Source: Oehlia diaphana (Eukaryota > Glomeromycota > Glomeromycetes > Glomerales > Glomeraceae). From it: 56,524 nucleotides of DNA. Numbering within the stretch: the first letter of the stretch is position 1; each line of letters opens with the position of its first letter. This document shows positions 18,572-30,068 of this stretch, piece after piece. Under the pieces are notes generated by a model. That model did not search any database, was not told the DNA's origin, and was given only the letters and a program-made list of their open reading frames with translations. The stretch covers positions 160,812 to 217,335 of the forward strand of contig QZLH01000018.1 in assembly GCA_003833135.1 (NCBI GenBank). The letters are read 5' to 3'. Both the position numbers and the translations under genes were made by a program.

Positions 18572-19981
18572 TCAATTTTTTCTATGAGACTTGATTCGAA
18601 AGCGACCAGGATATCTTAATGACACTACTGGATAAAGTTTTGCTGGTAAATTATACCACACTTCGGGATACTTTATACCAGAAACTGTAAAAGCGACAGT
18701 TGTTCTATTCATATCTAAATGAACGGTAATTTTTATGTTGTTACAGCCGGCAAACGTTGGGCAATAATTTCTCATCCAAACTCCAGAATTATAACAACTA
18801 CCATTGGAACATAACACCCATCCAGTAGATTGATTTCCTGCCCAGGCTTCATAATCAAAATTTTCTGACGCGCATACTCCAACATAACTGCTTCTACAAG
18901 ATTGTTCAATAATGATATCCCATTCAAAGATTCCTTTATTATACTCTAATAATATCTCAGCTCTAACACTTTGAAGACTGGTTTGCCCAAATGTTGATTG
19001 TATAATATTCCCATTTTCCATAATAATAAGTTTTGATCCACATGCTGATTCATCCCAAACATAATTAACATCATTAAATTCTGTCATACTTCGTAATTCA
19101 TCTAATTCTATAAAATTTGATACAGCCTTCTTTCTATAAGCATCCAGAATTATTTTATCTGGAACAATTTCTAATGGTTCAACGATATTAGCTAAAATTT
19201 GTCCTTTAATCTTACTGAAGTCAATAAATTTAATAAAAGATTCTATTTCTTTAGCAACTTCTTGACGATCGGTAGTATTTACTTGGACTGAATTCTCCAC
19301 TTTTTCTATTTGTTCCAAGGTTGGTAACCTTTCCATAAAAGTATTAAATGTATCATTGGAAACTTGTTTTGCTGCAAGGATAGCGCTATAACGAAAAATT
19401 TCATATTCGGTAGTTACAAAGGTCATTTCTTTCTCATGTGCATAAGATAAAAGGTATCGAAGAGCTTTAACAGATAATCGACCGAATTCAATCGCGTTTA
19501 ACGGAATAGTCGCAACCGTTTTAACCAATAAAGTTAAAAGAACGTTATCTTTTGATAACGGCATTATATCCACAGCTCTGGATAAAAATTCTGGTGAGAA
19601 ATTCACGTAATTCTTTTCTATCAGATTATTTTTGAAAATTTCCATAATAAAATCCTGAAGTACTGGTAATTGAAAGTAATCAGCGACATTAAAAACTTCA
19701 AATACGTTATCTTTATTTAAAGATTCTTCTTCAATTGATCCTGTATAAATATATTCTAGAACAATTTTCATTACCGAAGAATCAATGGTTGGAAAAGAAA
19801 TCTGATTTTCATAACTTTCTTCATTATAAAGTAGACCGTCAAATATTTCCGATCTTGCTGATAAAATATTTCTAGAACAATAAAATTTCTCTTCATCACT
19901 ACATAAAATTTCTACATCACTATACTTTTGGTTATTTAATAAGAATCTTAAATCTTGTTTTAATGAACGTCCTCTCTTCAT
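18572..19981 (-). CDS. BTB-BACK-SPRY protein (array member 5, divergent)
   Basis: 469 residues, single ATG (MKRGRSLKQDLRFL). All three domains are present but this is one of the most altered copies. In BTB, GCRAILAAR has become CSRNILSAR and the LLYNGMKESYE segment has lost two residues (LLYNEESYEN). In SPRY, WVGVC has become YVGVC, the near-invariant CPSFGDG has become CPTFAGCNN, and FTVNG has become FTVSG. The variable loop is QSTFGQTSLQSVRAE. The frame is intact, so the changes look like divergence under relaxed or altered selection rather than decay. Presumed adaptor, but substitutions in the BTB core could weaken dimer or cullin binding. Confidence 0.92.
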   Translation of the reverse strand: MKRGRSLKQDLRFLLNNQKYSDVEILCSDEEKFYCSRNILSARSEIFDGLLYNEESYENQISFPTIDSSVMKIVLEYIYTGSIEEESLNKDNVFEVFNVADYFQLPVLQDFIMEIFKNNLIEKNYVNFSPEFLSRAVDIMPLSKDNVLLTLLVKTVATIPLNAIEFGRLSVKALRYLLSYAHEKEMTFVTTEYEIFRYSAILAAKQVSNDTFNTFMERLPTLEQIEKVENSVQVNTTDRQEVAKEIESFIKFIDFSKIKGQILANIVEPLEIVPDKIILDAYRKKAVSNFIELDELRSMTEFNDVNYVWDESACGSKLIIMENGNIIQSTFGQTSLQSVRAEILLEYNKGIFEWDIIIEQSCRSSYVGVCASENFDYEAWAGNQSTGWVLCSNGSCYNSGVWMRNYCPTFAGCNNIKITVHLDMNRTTVAFTVSGIKYPEVWYNLPAKLYPVVSLRYPGRFRIKSHRKN

Positions 19982-20078
19982 TTTTGAGAATTTTTTTTTT
20001 GGCGAAAAAAAAAAAAAAAAAATTATTTTATAAAAAAACTAATTCAAGATATATAAATGAAATCTTGTATCGATTTAG

Positions 20079-20092
20079 ATTTGTACAACTTG
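20079..20092 (-). promoter_or_regulatory. GTAC element upstream of array member 5
   Basis: CAAGTTGTACAAAT on the gene strand, starting 98 bp before the ATG. It has one GTAC word followed by AAAT, as before members 8 and 10. Confidence 0.45.
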
Positions 20093-20210
20093 CCCCTAAA
20101 AATTTTTTTGAATTTAAACGAGGAATTTTTCTAAATAAAGTATAATTGATTAAGATGGAAAAAAAAATTATCTCCTTATTATTAGATTACTATATGCTCG
20201 TTCATCTTGT

Positions 20211-20249
20211 AAAAATAAAATAAAATAAAATAAAATAAAAAATAAAATT
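20211..20249. repeat. (AAAAT)n microsatellite
   Basis: About seven AAAAT units in a row. The following 20250-22303 is non-coding apart from two short minus-strand frames (20878-21060 and 21176-21370). These end in DQGSRLI and DQGYRL respectively and could be remnants of one unknown coding sequence. Confidence 0.7.
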
Positions 20250-22303
20250 AGTATGTGTACTACTATAAATCAGGATTTTTTTATAACTAGGTTGGCGTAC
20301 CGACTAATCACATGAGTACACGCTTCATTTACTACTAGATCTACATTACATTATCATTTTTCTCAATCATTTGTTGAGATATTAAGCCGTGTAAATTTTA
20401 CGCGTGACGGAATACAAATATAAAAATCTGTTATACAACAATAATAAGAGTTGCGCGTTATTATTATTAAAAATAATTTTACTATATTTTTTATTTTTTA
20501 TTACCGTGAACGGAATGACTTATTACTTTAAAATGTTTACGTGAATTCATTAGATCTGTTTTTTCATGATAATCGATGAAATCACTTTTTATGTTAACTG
20601 TGAAACAAGGAGTACTTGTTATTTTTCATAACCATTACATCATTACTATCAAATGGAACTCGTGTATTCTTCTTTTTGTAGTAAATTTCCTTCTTTTTTT
20701 TTTAAAAAAAAAAAACTTTATTAGATACTATGAAAATCACTATACATAATGTAGACGTAAATAATACATCATCTCAGTAAAGTATCTATCTACAATCTAA
20801 TCTAATACAAAAAGATTTTTAAAAAACTAACGCTATTGGCTAAATTAATTAAAGTATAACTTGATAACTCATTAACTCTATTGAACGATTAATCTACTAC
20901 CCTGGTCTTTGACGATACGCTTATTATTCATGTTCAGTTCTTCCTTCTCAATTTCAACTACTTTACTTTTATCTTTTGAACTTTCAGTATTACCACTAAT
21001 ATCTTTAATCCTATCACTAAATTCTAAATTTAATTTGTTTAAAGTCCTAAACATATTCACTACTAGGCGTTAGACTGTCCGTCGCTTCAAAAAATTAGCC
21101 ATCCTCCGAAAGAGAATTAGCGATGTTGTTCTGCGCCGTTCGAGTTCCCGGTTTCCTAAAAACCATCTGTACCTATTAATTCATCTTGTCCTTTAATCTG
21201 TAACCCTGATCCTGCTTCGCAGAATCATATACGGCTTTCAGCATATCTGATTCATTGTTAAAATTTATAAATTTCTTTTTCCTTTTTGACAAAAAAATAA
21301 CAGATAAAAAGTTAATTTTATCTAAAAAATATAAGTTTCTTTGCGGGCGAAACTGTTTGTGATTGGCCAAACGTTCCGAATCTTCCGATTCCTCCGAAAC
21401 CCAAACCTCGTATCACTTAGTGAACGAACTTGCAAATTTTAATTTAATTTTTTTGCTAGATTTATATGTATCTTATTTATTTTATTAAAAATAAAATTAA
21501 AATACTAATCAACTGTGAATTATTATAAATTTAAATAGCATCACTTACTTAAATAATAACTGCTGCGCAAGCACGCGTCACGTGTTTACTACGTGCTAAC
21601 TGATTATGATTCAGTTTTTCATTGAACTTGCACTTCCAAAAATTTAGTTCTTGTTCTATTTGACACCGCCAATTATCAAGCATTATTACAATCTATTTCA
21701 CCTAGTCGACCGAATCAAGAATGAAACTTTCTCCATTTTTATAATTTCGCAGCTCTGTAACAAATTAAATATTGAAATATTGAAAAAAGAATAAATACAC
21801 TTCAAAAGATAAACAAAATACGATTAAAAAGCATTGGAGATTACTTATCAGCAAGATAATAATATGTATAAATATGGTTTTTTTAAAAATAAAAAATTGA
21901 GCAATCTAATTCTTTTTATTTAATTTAAATCATCATTGTAACCGGTCGAACATTTTATAGTCTTTATCGTGTGATATATTAATAAGCTTTGGTTGATTTA
22001 TAGCTTTTTTTTAATTGTTTAATTAGTTACAGTAACGGAAAATCAACTCCAAAAACTTTATATTATTTTATTTTTATTGGCAACAAAAAAATTGTAATAA
22101 AAATTAATAGAATTATAAATAATAATAAATTTATTTTTTTCTAAATTTAATAATTTCTAGATAATTTAAAAATTGAGATTATAAAAATTCTAAACTATGA
22201 TACATTGATATATTTTATATCAAATAATATTCTAATGTAATAAATTATAATGAAAATTAATACCACCACAGAAAATATCCCATTTATAAATAGTAAATGT
22301 TAA

Positions 22304-23692
22304 TCAAACTTTTTGATGAGGTTTAATTCGAAAACGTCCAGGATACCGTAATGATACAACTGGATGAAGTTTTGATGGTAAATTATTCCATTCTGATATT
22401 TCTGAATACCTTTTATCATTGACTGAAAAAGCGCAAGTTCTTTTATTCATATCTAAATGAACGGTAATTTTCGTACCATCTCCAAATGAAGGACAATAAT
22501 TTGACCAATTGTTGGAATTAAGACAGTTACCATTTGAACCTAATACCCATCCAGTAGGTTGAAATCCTGCAAAGTTTTCATAATTAAAATTTTCTGATGC
22601 ACAAATTCCAACCCAAATATTCTCACATATTTTCTCAATAATAACATCCCATTCGAAAATACCTTTATTTTCAAATGTCATTTTAGATCTAACATTTTGA
22701 AGGTTATACCATCCGTTTTGTACATATACAACTTTTCCGTTATCCTCAATTATAAGCTTTGACCCACACGCTGACTTATCCCAAACATAATTGTTAAGTG
22801 TTCCTCGAAATTCATTTGAATCTGTATTATTTAATCTTGCCTTTTGTCGATAAACATCTAAAATTACTTTGGTTGAAATAATATCTAACGGGTCAATGAT
22901 ATCTGCCAATATTTGTCCTTTAATTCGCCTGAAATCAATAAATTTAATTAAAGGTTCCAATTCTTTAGCAATCTTTTTGTTATTATAAATACGTTTAATT
23001 TCTATGGGTTTCGAATTCTCTAATTCTTCCAAGGTTGGCAGCCTTTTCACAAGACTTTTATATGTAATATTAGAAACTTGTTTTGCTGCAAGGTTAGCGC
23101 TATATCGAAAAACTTCATATTCTGGGGTTGCAAAGGGTTTTTCTTTTTCATATGTACAGGATAGAAGATATTGAAGTGCCGTAATAGATAATCGACCTAA
23201 TTCTATTGTATTTAATGGAGTATTTGCTACTGTTTCAATCAATAAATTTAAAAGAACATTGTCATCAGAAAATGGTATTTTCTCCGCAGCTCTAGATAAT
23301 AATTCTGGTGAATAATTTTCCGTATAATTAGTGTTTTCAATAAATTTCATTATAAAATCTTGAAGGTCTAATAATTGAAAAAAGTCTGCAGCATAGTATG
23401 CTTCGATTATATTATCTTTATTTAAAGATTCTTCTTTTATTGATCCTGTATAAATATATTCTAAAATAATATTCATTCCAGAAGAATTAATTTCTGGAAA
23501 AGAAATTTGATTATCGTAACTTTCTTTCATTCCATTATAAAATAATCTATCAAATACTTCGGATCTCGCAGCCAAGATTGCTCTACAACCATATAGTTTC
23601 TTTTCATCTTCACATAAAATTTCTATATCACTATACTTTGGATTGTTTATTAATAATCCTAAATCATACTCTAACGAATATCCTTTCATCAT
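22304..23692 (-). CDS. BTB-BACK-SPRY protein (array member 6)
   Basis: 462 residues, starting at the double ATG (MMKGYSLEYDLGLL). The frame is open for 14 further codons upstream, but these are A/T-tract sequence without family similarity. BTB core YSDIEILCEDEK and GCRAILAARSEVF; the helix before BACK is shortened (KFIENTNYTENYS); the BACK-like region ends with a short linker lacking the IPIP segment (EFRGTLNNYVWD). SPRY contains IWVGICASENFNYENFAG, GWVLGSNG and CPSFGDGTK. The variable loop reads YVQNGWYNLQNVRSK. The usual FTVNG is FSVND here. A GTACGAAT word at 23822 is in the opposite orientation to the shared upstream element, so I do not count it. Presumed cullin-3 adaptor. Confidence 0.93.
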   Translation of the reverse strand: MMKGYSLEYDLGLLINNPKYSDIEILCEDEKKLYGCRAILAARSEVFDRLFYNGMKESYDNQISFPEINSSGMNIILEYIYTGSIKEESLNKDNIIEAYYAADFFQLLDLQDFIMKFIENTNYTENYSPELLSRAAEKIPFSDDNVLLNLLIETVANTPLNTIELGRLSITALQYLLSCTYEKEKPFATPEYEVFRYSANLAAKQVSNITYKSLVKRLPTLEELENSKPIEIKRIYNNKKIAKELEPLIKFIDFRRIKGQILADIIDPLDIISTKVILDVYRQKARLNNTDSNEFRGTLNNYVWDKSACGSKLIIEDNGKVVYVQNGWYNLQNVRSKMTFENKGIFEWDVIIEKICENIWVGICASENFNYENFAGFQPTGWVLGSNGNCLNSNNWSNYCPSFGDGTKITVHLDMNKRTCAFSVNDKRYSEISEWNNLPSKLHPVVSLRYPGRFRIKPHQKV

Positions 23693-24170
23693 TTTAGAGA
23701 AAATATTTTTCTTTTTTTCAAAACAAAAAGACAAAGAAGTAAAAATTGGGAATTTTATTGTTTAGTTCACGTCGTGTAACTTTAACTATTAATTTTGTGA
23801 CCATTGCACAAATTGATTAAAGTACGAATCATATAACACTATTTTTTCCGTTACTCAAATTACTTCCGGAAAATTACATATAAGTAAAGTATAAATATTT
23901 AGTTCATAATATCCGTATACATCTTTCGTATAATATAAATAATAAATCGAACAAAGAAATTTAACAACAATGTGTTACAGAGGAGATCGGCATATTCAGG
24001 GTCAGATATGCTTGATGTCAGTCAAAAATGCGACAAAATTTCGGCCGACACTATCACTAACGCTACCCAAAAAAATCGATCGGTAAGAAATATATTTAAA
24101 CCGGTGGATTCTTAAGAATAATTATTGAATTTGTTATGTAAAATAAATGCGCTTTTTCTTTTGCAATAGA

Positions 24171-24470
24171 ATGATACTACAGATTAAGATACGTTGGTAA
24201 ATTATAGATTGTAAAGTTCAAGTTTATTATTCGTACTAATAACGCTCCAAATAAGTTTCTGAAAATTCGAAGAATCGAAAAAAAACACAAAAAAAAATTT
24301 TTATAGTTCTGGCTATCTCAGCCAGAATCCTGCCAATCACATTTAAATTGAATCGTTACTTCCGGGTTCTTTTTCAAAATTCAACGGTACTTAATGAATA
24401 TTGTAGCTATTTCAATCAATAAATTTAAAATATTCCCTTATACTTCTATATCACATATCCTCTCGTCATT
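24171..24470 (-). pseudogene. Heavily shrunken array-family gene, both ends recognisable
   Basis: Reading the minus strand backwards, 24171-24215 (ATGATACTACAG...GGTAAATTAT) matches the LYPVVSLR end of SPRY. 24384-24430 (ACTTAATGAA...TCAATCAATAAATTTAAA) matches the BACK region. 24440-24470 (CTTCTATATCAC, ATATCCTCTCGTCATT) matches the start codon and first codons. About 1.1 kb of the original gene has been lost by internal deletions. It lies immediately upstream of member 6. Confidence 0.65.
24306..24336. repeat. TTCTGGCTATCTCAGCCAGAA palindrome
   Basis: Inverted repeat of TTCTGGCT, a member of the dispersed GGCCAGAATT motif set. It lies inside the decayed array gene at 24171-24470, possibly inserted there. 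Confidence 0.4.
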
Positions 24471-26185
24471 AAAAAAATTCTTTATCAAAAACATAGTTAT
24501 TATATCATTTTGCATAGAAATATAGTCCTTCGGACTTAACAATTTTTAACAATTTGAGGGACATCTTGAACAAATAAATACAATACTCCGGTGGTTAATG
24601 GCTTATTTTTAATGATACTCATTTCTAATTACAGAAACATATAAGTACAGCTTCCCTGTTTAGTTACACTAGTAGTGACTATAAAGAAATATTGAAACTT
24701 GGAAATTGTTTCATTTGATGTTGTTTGCTTTGATATTATCATAAATAAACCTTGCTTTGTTTATACTTGTGTACTAAATCAGGCTGAGCTAAAACTTATT
24801 TAAGCTAAAATTAGCTAAATTAATTTTAAACAAAAACAATAGTAATAATCACGCCCATAGGTTTTTCTTTATAACAAGGGTTAATATCCCGAATATCGGT
24901 GCGTTTCCGCATTTTCTGTCAAACTGTCATATGTTTTAATGTAACAGCAGTACAAGGCTTTGCTCCATAATATATTGTGATTGGCAAATTTGACCAAAGC
25001 CAATTAATTTTGTAAGTGGTGTGGTTTAACTCACACGCTGACACGTTTCAGAAATATAAAGTTTTTGTGAAACATAATTATGCTAATTTGAGGGTTATGT
25101 TTCTTATAAAAATATATTTTGCCATTTACAAAAAGTTTAATAAAATTTATGTTTAAAGATGTATATTTATCCTAGAATCATATTATTACAAAAATCTTTA
25201 TAAGATAGAAAAAATTATTTTAATTATTAATAATTTTCAAGCCCAAATTATTTATTAAAATTATTAAAAATATTAATTATATCATTACCAATTAAATCTA
25301 AAGAAATTAAAACTTTTTTGATGACTTTAATTCATATATTCAAAAAAGCTTGAAGTGACCAGTATTTTAAAGAAAACTGTAACTTATTATAGTTATCATC
25401 GTCACAGTTTCTTTGCTCTTGGCAGGGAAATAAAAATATTGACGATAAGAAAACGTTTGTAATTTTGTGATGACGTTAAAAACACGCGTTGTCAACTTAA
25501 AGATAAAGACGAAGAGATACCAAAAGGCAAAAGGCTCCGGGAAAAAAATATTTCTGAAATTTTTAATACTTGTGCTTATACTTACTATGGAAGAAAAGGT
25601 AACTATCAATTATTTTTAAAATTATTTGATTCTCAATGATTATAAAATCTAAAAGCTCTTTAATCCTATTTTATTCAGAATATGGCCTAAAGTACAAGTA
25701 TTAAAAGTGAAAAATCAATGAGTAAGTTGTGTCATTTAGATATTAATTTTTTTTTAATTACTTTATATTTAAACTTTTTATCAAATTTTTATTTATGAAC
25801 TTTTTTGCCATCATGGCTTTTAAAAAAAGTTCAGTGCTGTTATTATTAGGATCATTAAGAAGGCAATCAAATCCTCTTGATGCGAAAAGCAAAATATGAT
25901 GTGGAAAATTATTATATTAATAAAGGAATATTGGTGAAATTGTAAAAATTGGAAAAAATGTACAATTTCCATTTTCCTATTTATTTGCTTTATTATTGTC
26001 ATTTAGCGATAATGCTTCATTTACATACTTTTACTAATTCCATACTATAGAAAATTTTTTATCACATATCTTAGTTTTTTTTGGAATGAAAACTTAGGAG
26101 AATGAGAATTTTTTCGAGGAAATTTTTATGCAAAATAATGATTATAGGATTATGGATAATATTTTTGACTTTTAATTTTGCATAA
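24471..26185. other. Intergenic, no gene seen
   Basis: AT-rich. Open frames at 25367-25609 and 25820-26002 (minus) are compositionally trivial and show no domain, so I leave them out. Confidence 0.5.
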
Positions 26186-26418
26186 TGGAAGCTCTATCAA
26201 TATGGAACACCATTAGGTGCCATAAAAGTTTTATAGTCTATTGGATTTCATGAATAAATGTTAATATTTCAGAATTTCCATACGGGAATGTGGTTGCCAA
26301 AGATTTCAAGATCAAAATTTACGATGCATTTATTGTGATCATACCTGATGCAGAAAATACGGCTTTCGAGCAAAGAATGACACGTTTCAAACGATGTCTA
26401 CCTATTGAGTCGAATTGA
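26186..26418 (+). other. Possible spliced terminal exons of an unrecognised gene
   Basis: A phase-consistent join of 26186-26216 (WKLYQYGTPL) with 26273-26418 (EFPYGNVVAKDFKIKIYDAF, ending CLPIESN and TGA) gives 58 open codons of balanced composition, unlike the surrounding low-complexity DNA. The acceptor AATATTTCAG is good; the donor GTGCCA is weak. No start codon or earlier exon was found (TAA precedes directly). Probably a remnant of a gene lost upstream. Confidence 0.3.
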
Positions 26419-27460
26419 TTACTTGACAGTGCACACGTGGGGTACACTTTAGTATGACGAGTGGTTTGTAATTTAATAATATTAGAGTAGTTTTTTTTTT
26501 ATTCTAATAAAATTGCAAATGCGCTGCGATATTAAAAAAAAAATTAATACTTCAGTAGCAGAATATATAAATCAATAACTGAATTCAAACCTGGGAGAAA
26601 GCTAGTTTCCAATGGCTTGTATAAAAATTGCATAAAAAATTGCAATAGAAATTAATTAGAAACATAGTAGTATATAATCTTTAGATAAACAATTATAAAT
26701 GGAATCCATATTTTGTCATATTTTCAATAGGAGAATTTAAATCTAAGAGAAAATTGTAGGGTCAAAATGTTTTGTAATAGATTTAAATTGTTAACAGTTT
26801 ATTGGTTAACATATTAATAATTATTAATAAATACTTTCAAATAATTAAATATTAAAATATGAACTAACAGTCTAACACACTTGCTTATTATTAATTTAAA
26901 TATGAAAGAAAGTTGGGAAAAGAAGAATATAAAAATTATAGAAAATTTATAGGTAATAATTCTTTATAATAAATTAATAGTCTTAGAAGCATTTTTCTTG
27001 ATTAATTAATATAATAATCACACAAAGGTTGAAACCAATTTTTTCAACTATATTTGGGCCATTCCTTGTAAGGCAAAATATAAATTATTAAGTTATCTTT
27101 CTTGCCTATAGAGCTTCGAACCGGATAACCCTAATGCTATTATTGAGTTATCCGTTCCAAAAAAATTGTCGAGTATCCTATGTCAGTTAGTAACGGATAA
27201 CCCGAATAAAATTATATTATAATTAATTCAAATAAATTTATATTTAATAGACATCGTTCTTTTAGCTGTCATTTTCAAGCCCGCATCAAAATTTTTATTA
27301 AACCTAAGATATCCGAAAGTATAATCTGGATAAACCTATGTAAAAAAATCAATATACGGATACTCTATATATATAGGCTAATAGGATAAATCTTAGAGTA
27401 TTCTAGTTACATTACGCATATAATAAAAAGCTAAGGTCATAGAATTGGTACTAAAATATT

Positions 27461-28855
27461 CTAATTTTTTTGATAAGGTTGAATTCGAAAGCAGCCAGAA
27501 CGACGTAATGATACTACTGGATAAAGTTTTGACGGTAAATCATTCCATGCCAATACCTCCTTATATTTTGTACCATTGACAGTAAAAGCACAAGTTCTTT
27601 TATTCATATCTAAATGAACAGTAACTTTTGTGCCATCTCCAAATGAAGGACAATATTTTGACGTTGAATTAGCGCAATAACCACCGGAACCTAATACCCA
27701 TCCAGTGGGTTGAAGTCCTGCAGCCGTTTGAAAACTAAAATTTTCTGATGCGCACACTCCAACCCAGGCATATGTACAAGCTTTCTCAATGATAACATCC
27801 CATTCATAAATACCTTTATTTTCTAATAATATATTGGCTCTAACGCTTCGTTGGTAATTACAATAATCCGATGCACTTACAACTTTCCCATTATCACTAA
27901 TTATAAGATTTGATCCACATGCTGACTCATCCCAAAAAAGATCAGATTCTTTAATTCTGTAAATCGGTATACCTCGAATATTTATTAAATCTGTATTAAT
28001 CGATTCTGAATTGAGTTGAATTATTTCAGCTGGAATAATTTTTAACGGTTCAATGAAATCAAATTGACTTCTTTTGATTCGCTTGAAATCGATATATTTG
28101 ATCAATGGATCCAATTCTTTAGAAACTTTTTGATGATTCGCGATAAATTTATTTTCTAATTGAATCGAGTCCTCTATTTGCTCTAAAGTTGGCAACCGTT
28201 CCATAAGAGTTTTGTATGTAATATTAGAAACTTGCTTTGCTGCAAGAATAGCGCTATATCGAAATACTTCATATTCTGGTGTTGCGAAAGGTATTTCTTT
28301 TTCATATGTATAAAATAAAAGATATTGAAGAGCTGTAATAGATAATCGACCAAATTCAATATCATTTAATGAAACAGATGCTATTTCTTTGACAAATAAA
28401 TCAAGAAGAATATTATCTTCTGATAATGGCATTATTTCCGCGACTTTAGATAATAACTCTGGTAAATAATTTCTTGTGCAATTTTTTTCTAGTGAATTTT
28501 TGAAATTATTCATAATTAAATCTTGAAGACTTGTTATTTGAAAATAATCCGCAGCATAATAAGTTTCGACTATATTATCTTTAGTCAAAGAATTTTCTTT
28601 AATTGATCCAACATAAATATATTCTAATATAATTTCCATTCCACAAGAATTGATCGTTGGAAGAGAAATTTGTTTTTCGAAACTCTCTTTCATCCCATTA
28701 TAAAGCAGTCCATCAAGTACTTCGGACCTTGCTGCTAAAATTGCTCTACAAGCATATAATTTCCTTTCATCCTTACATAAAATTTCAACATCACTATACT
28801 TTGGATTATTCACTAACAATTTTAAATCTTGATTTAATGAATATCCTCTTACCAT
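27461..28855 (-). CDS. BTB-BACK-SPRY protein (array member 7)
   Basis: 464 residues (MVRGYSLNQDLKLL). BTB at about 10-120, with ACRAILAARSEVL in place of GCRAILAARSEVF and YVGSIKENSL in place of YTGSIKEESL. The BACK-like region is followed by a linker in which the usual YRQK segment is missing (IPAEIIQLNSESIN). SPRY begins LFWDESACGS. The variable loop reads SASDYCNYQRSVRAN, close to member 10 (SASDDCNFNQSVRSK). The second SPRY loop is the shortest in the array (ANSTSKYCPSFGDG). WVGVC, GWVLG, VHLDMNKRTCAFTVNG and LPSKLYPVVSLR are intact. Presumed cullin-3 adaptor. It sits next to the BTB-TLDc gene, with which only the BTB/BACK part is comparable. Confidence 0.93.
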   Translation of the reverse strand: MVRGYSLNQDLKLLVNNPKYSDVEILCKDERKLYACRAILAARSEVLDGLLYNGMKESFEKQISLPTINSCGMEIILEYIYVGSIKENSLTKDNIVETYYAADYFQITSLQDLIMNNFKNSLEKNCTRNYLPELLSKVAEIMPLSEDNILLDLFVKEIASVSLNDIEFGRLSITALQYLLFYTYEKEIPFATPEYEVFRYSAILAAKQVSNITYKTLMERLPTLEQIEDSIQLENKFIANHQKVSKELDPLIKYIDFKRIKRSQFDFIEPLKIIPAEIIQLNSESINTDLINIRGIPIYRIKESDLFWDESACGSNLIISDNGKVVSASDYCNYQRSVRANILLENKGIYEWDVIIEKACTYAWVGVCASENFSFQTAAGLQPTGWVLGSGGYCANSTSKYCPSFGDGTKVTVHLDMNKRTCAFTVNGTKYKEVLAWNDLPSKLYPVVSLRRSGCFRIQPYQKN

Positions 28856-28950
28856 TTTATAAAAAAAATAAATTAATTTTTTTCTATTGTTTCCTTTTTT
28901 TTTGAGAAATAGAATAATTCCATTTTTTAATTAAGCCTGATATTTATACA

Positions 28951-28970
28951 TTCTGTACTATGTTGTACCA
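28951..28970 (-). promoter_or_regulatory. GTAC element upstream of array member 7
   Basis: TGGTACAACATAGTACAGAA on the gene strand, 96-115 bp before the ATG. It is almost identical to the site before member 2. The rest of the stretch to 30068 holds no gene. Confidence 0.55.
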
Positions 28971-29644
28971 ATCCTATGAAAACAAGATCTATATGTGTGA
29001 CAAAAATAACGGAATTACTATAGCCCCATGATGATCGTACTAAATTATGTGTGAATATAGCCTATTTGAGAGCTGAAAAACTGTAGAAGTCTTGTGAGGT
29101 TTATCATGAATTAAGATGGAATTTAGTTTAGTAATTTTTTTTTATAATTATGCTTATAACTAATTTTTAATGCCTTTGTATAAAGTGTTGTAGATTATTT
29201 TCTTTAATTATACTTTTTTATTGATCTTATAAATTTCATTACATTTTATTTTTAAATCAAACATTTTAATTTTTCTCAAGAAGTAAAAAAGCATTATGAT
29301 CATGAAAGATATCAAAATATAGCCCTAGCATTCTAGTTTATTTTTCATTTTAAATAAATTTTAAATGATAAAAAATTAGATTTATTTAGTAATCTAAATG
29401 CACTTTTGTAATTTGAACCATTTTTCCATTTTTTTTTTTAGATTTTTTTACTATATATCAAAATTAAGAAAATTTGAAGAATAAAATTCCCATCATCTAT
29501 CATAAATATTCTATATTGCTATAAAACAACTTATTAAATTATTCTTGTCAATAATTTGAATGCTTTTAAATTAAGTTCAATAGGACCTCGAAATATATAA
29601 AAAAAGGTCAGGTCTGAGTTTGCGTAAAATTGGGCAAAATGATC

Positions 29645-29706
29645 ATAATTCCGGTCAAACTTTTATTACCTTATTTAGAGTTTGGCTGGCACTATCTTAA
29701 TTCTGG
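29645..29706. repeat. GGCC/AATTC dispersed motif pair
   Basis: AATTCCGGTCAAAC, then TTTGGCTGGCAC and TTAATTCTGGCCCC. Another member of the dispersed motif set. A 74-codon plus-strand frame over it (29630-29854) is therefore probably not a gene. Confidence 0.4.
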
Positions 29707-30068
29707 CCCCATACAACGAACTAATATTAAAATAAGGAAGTTCATTGAATGTTATCGATTGGTATCAAAAAAAATCAAGAGAAAAAGTGCCACGCGTTCA
29801 GATATTAATGTTACGCAATCCGTAAATTATCATGTTTTTACTGTTCGATATTGAAAAATGAATTTTATTGAGCGAGATCACAACGGGAGGGATGAGACAA
29901 TTGAGACATTACATCTGGAAAGGATTCAATTTACTAAACCAGCTAAATCAATTTTACAATTCATAATGTTGCAATCAATATTTCTAGCCATATAATTATT
30001 TAATTTCATAATAAGTAAATAGATAACATATCTTAATAAACTGGCATCTTTAATCATTAAAATATTAA

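Noticed and set aside
23821..23828. GTACGAAT upstream of array member 6
   Set aside because: Opposite orientation and no second GTAC word, so not counted as the shared element.
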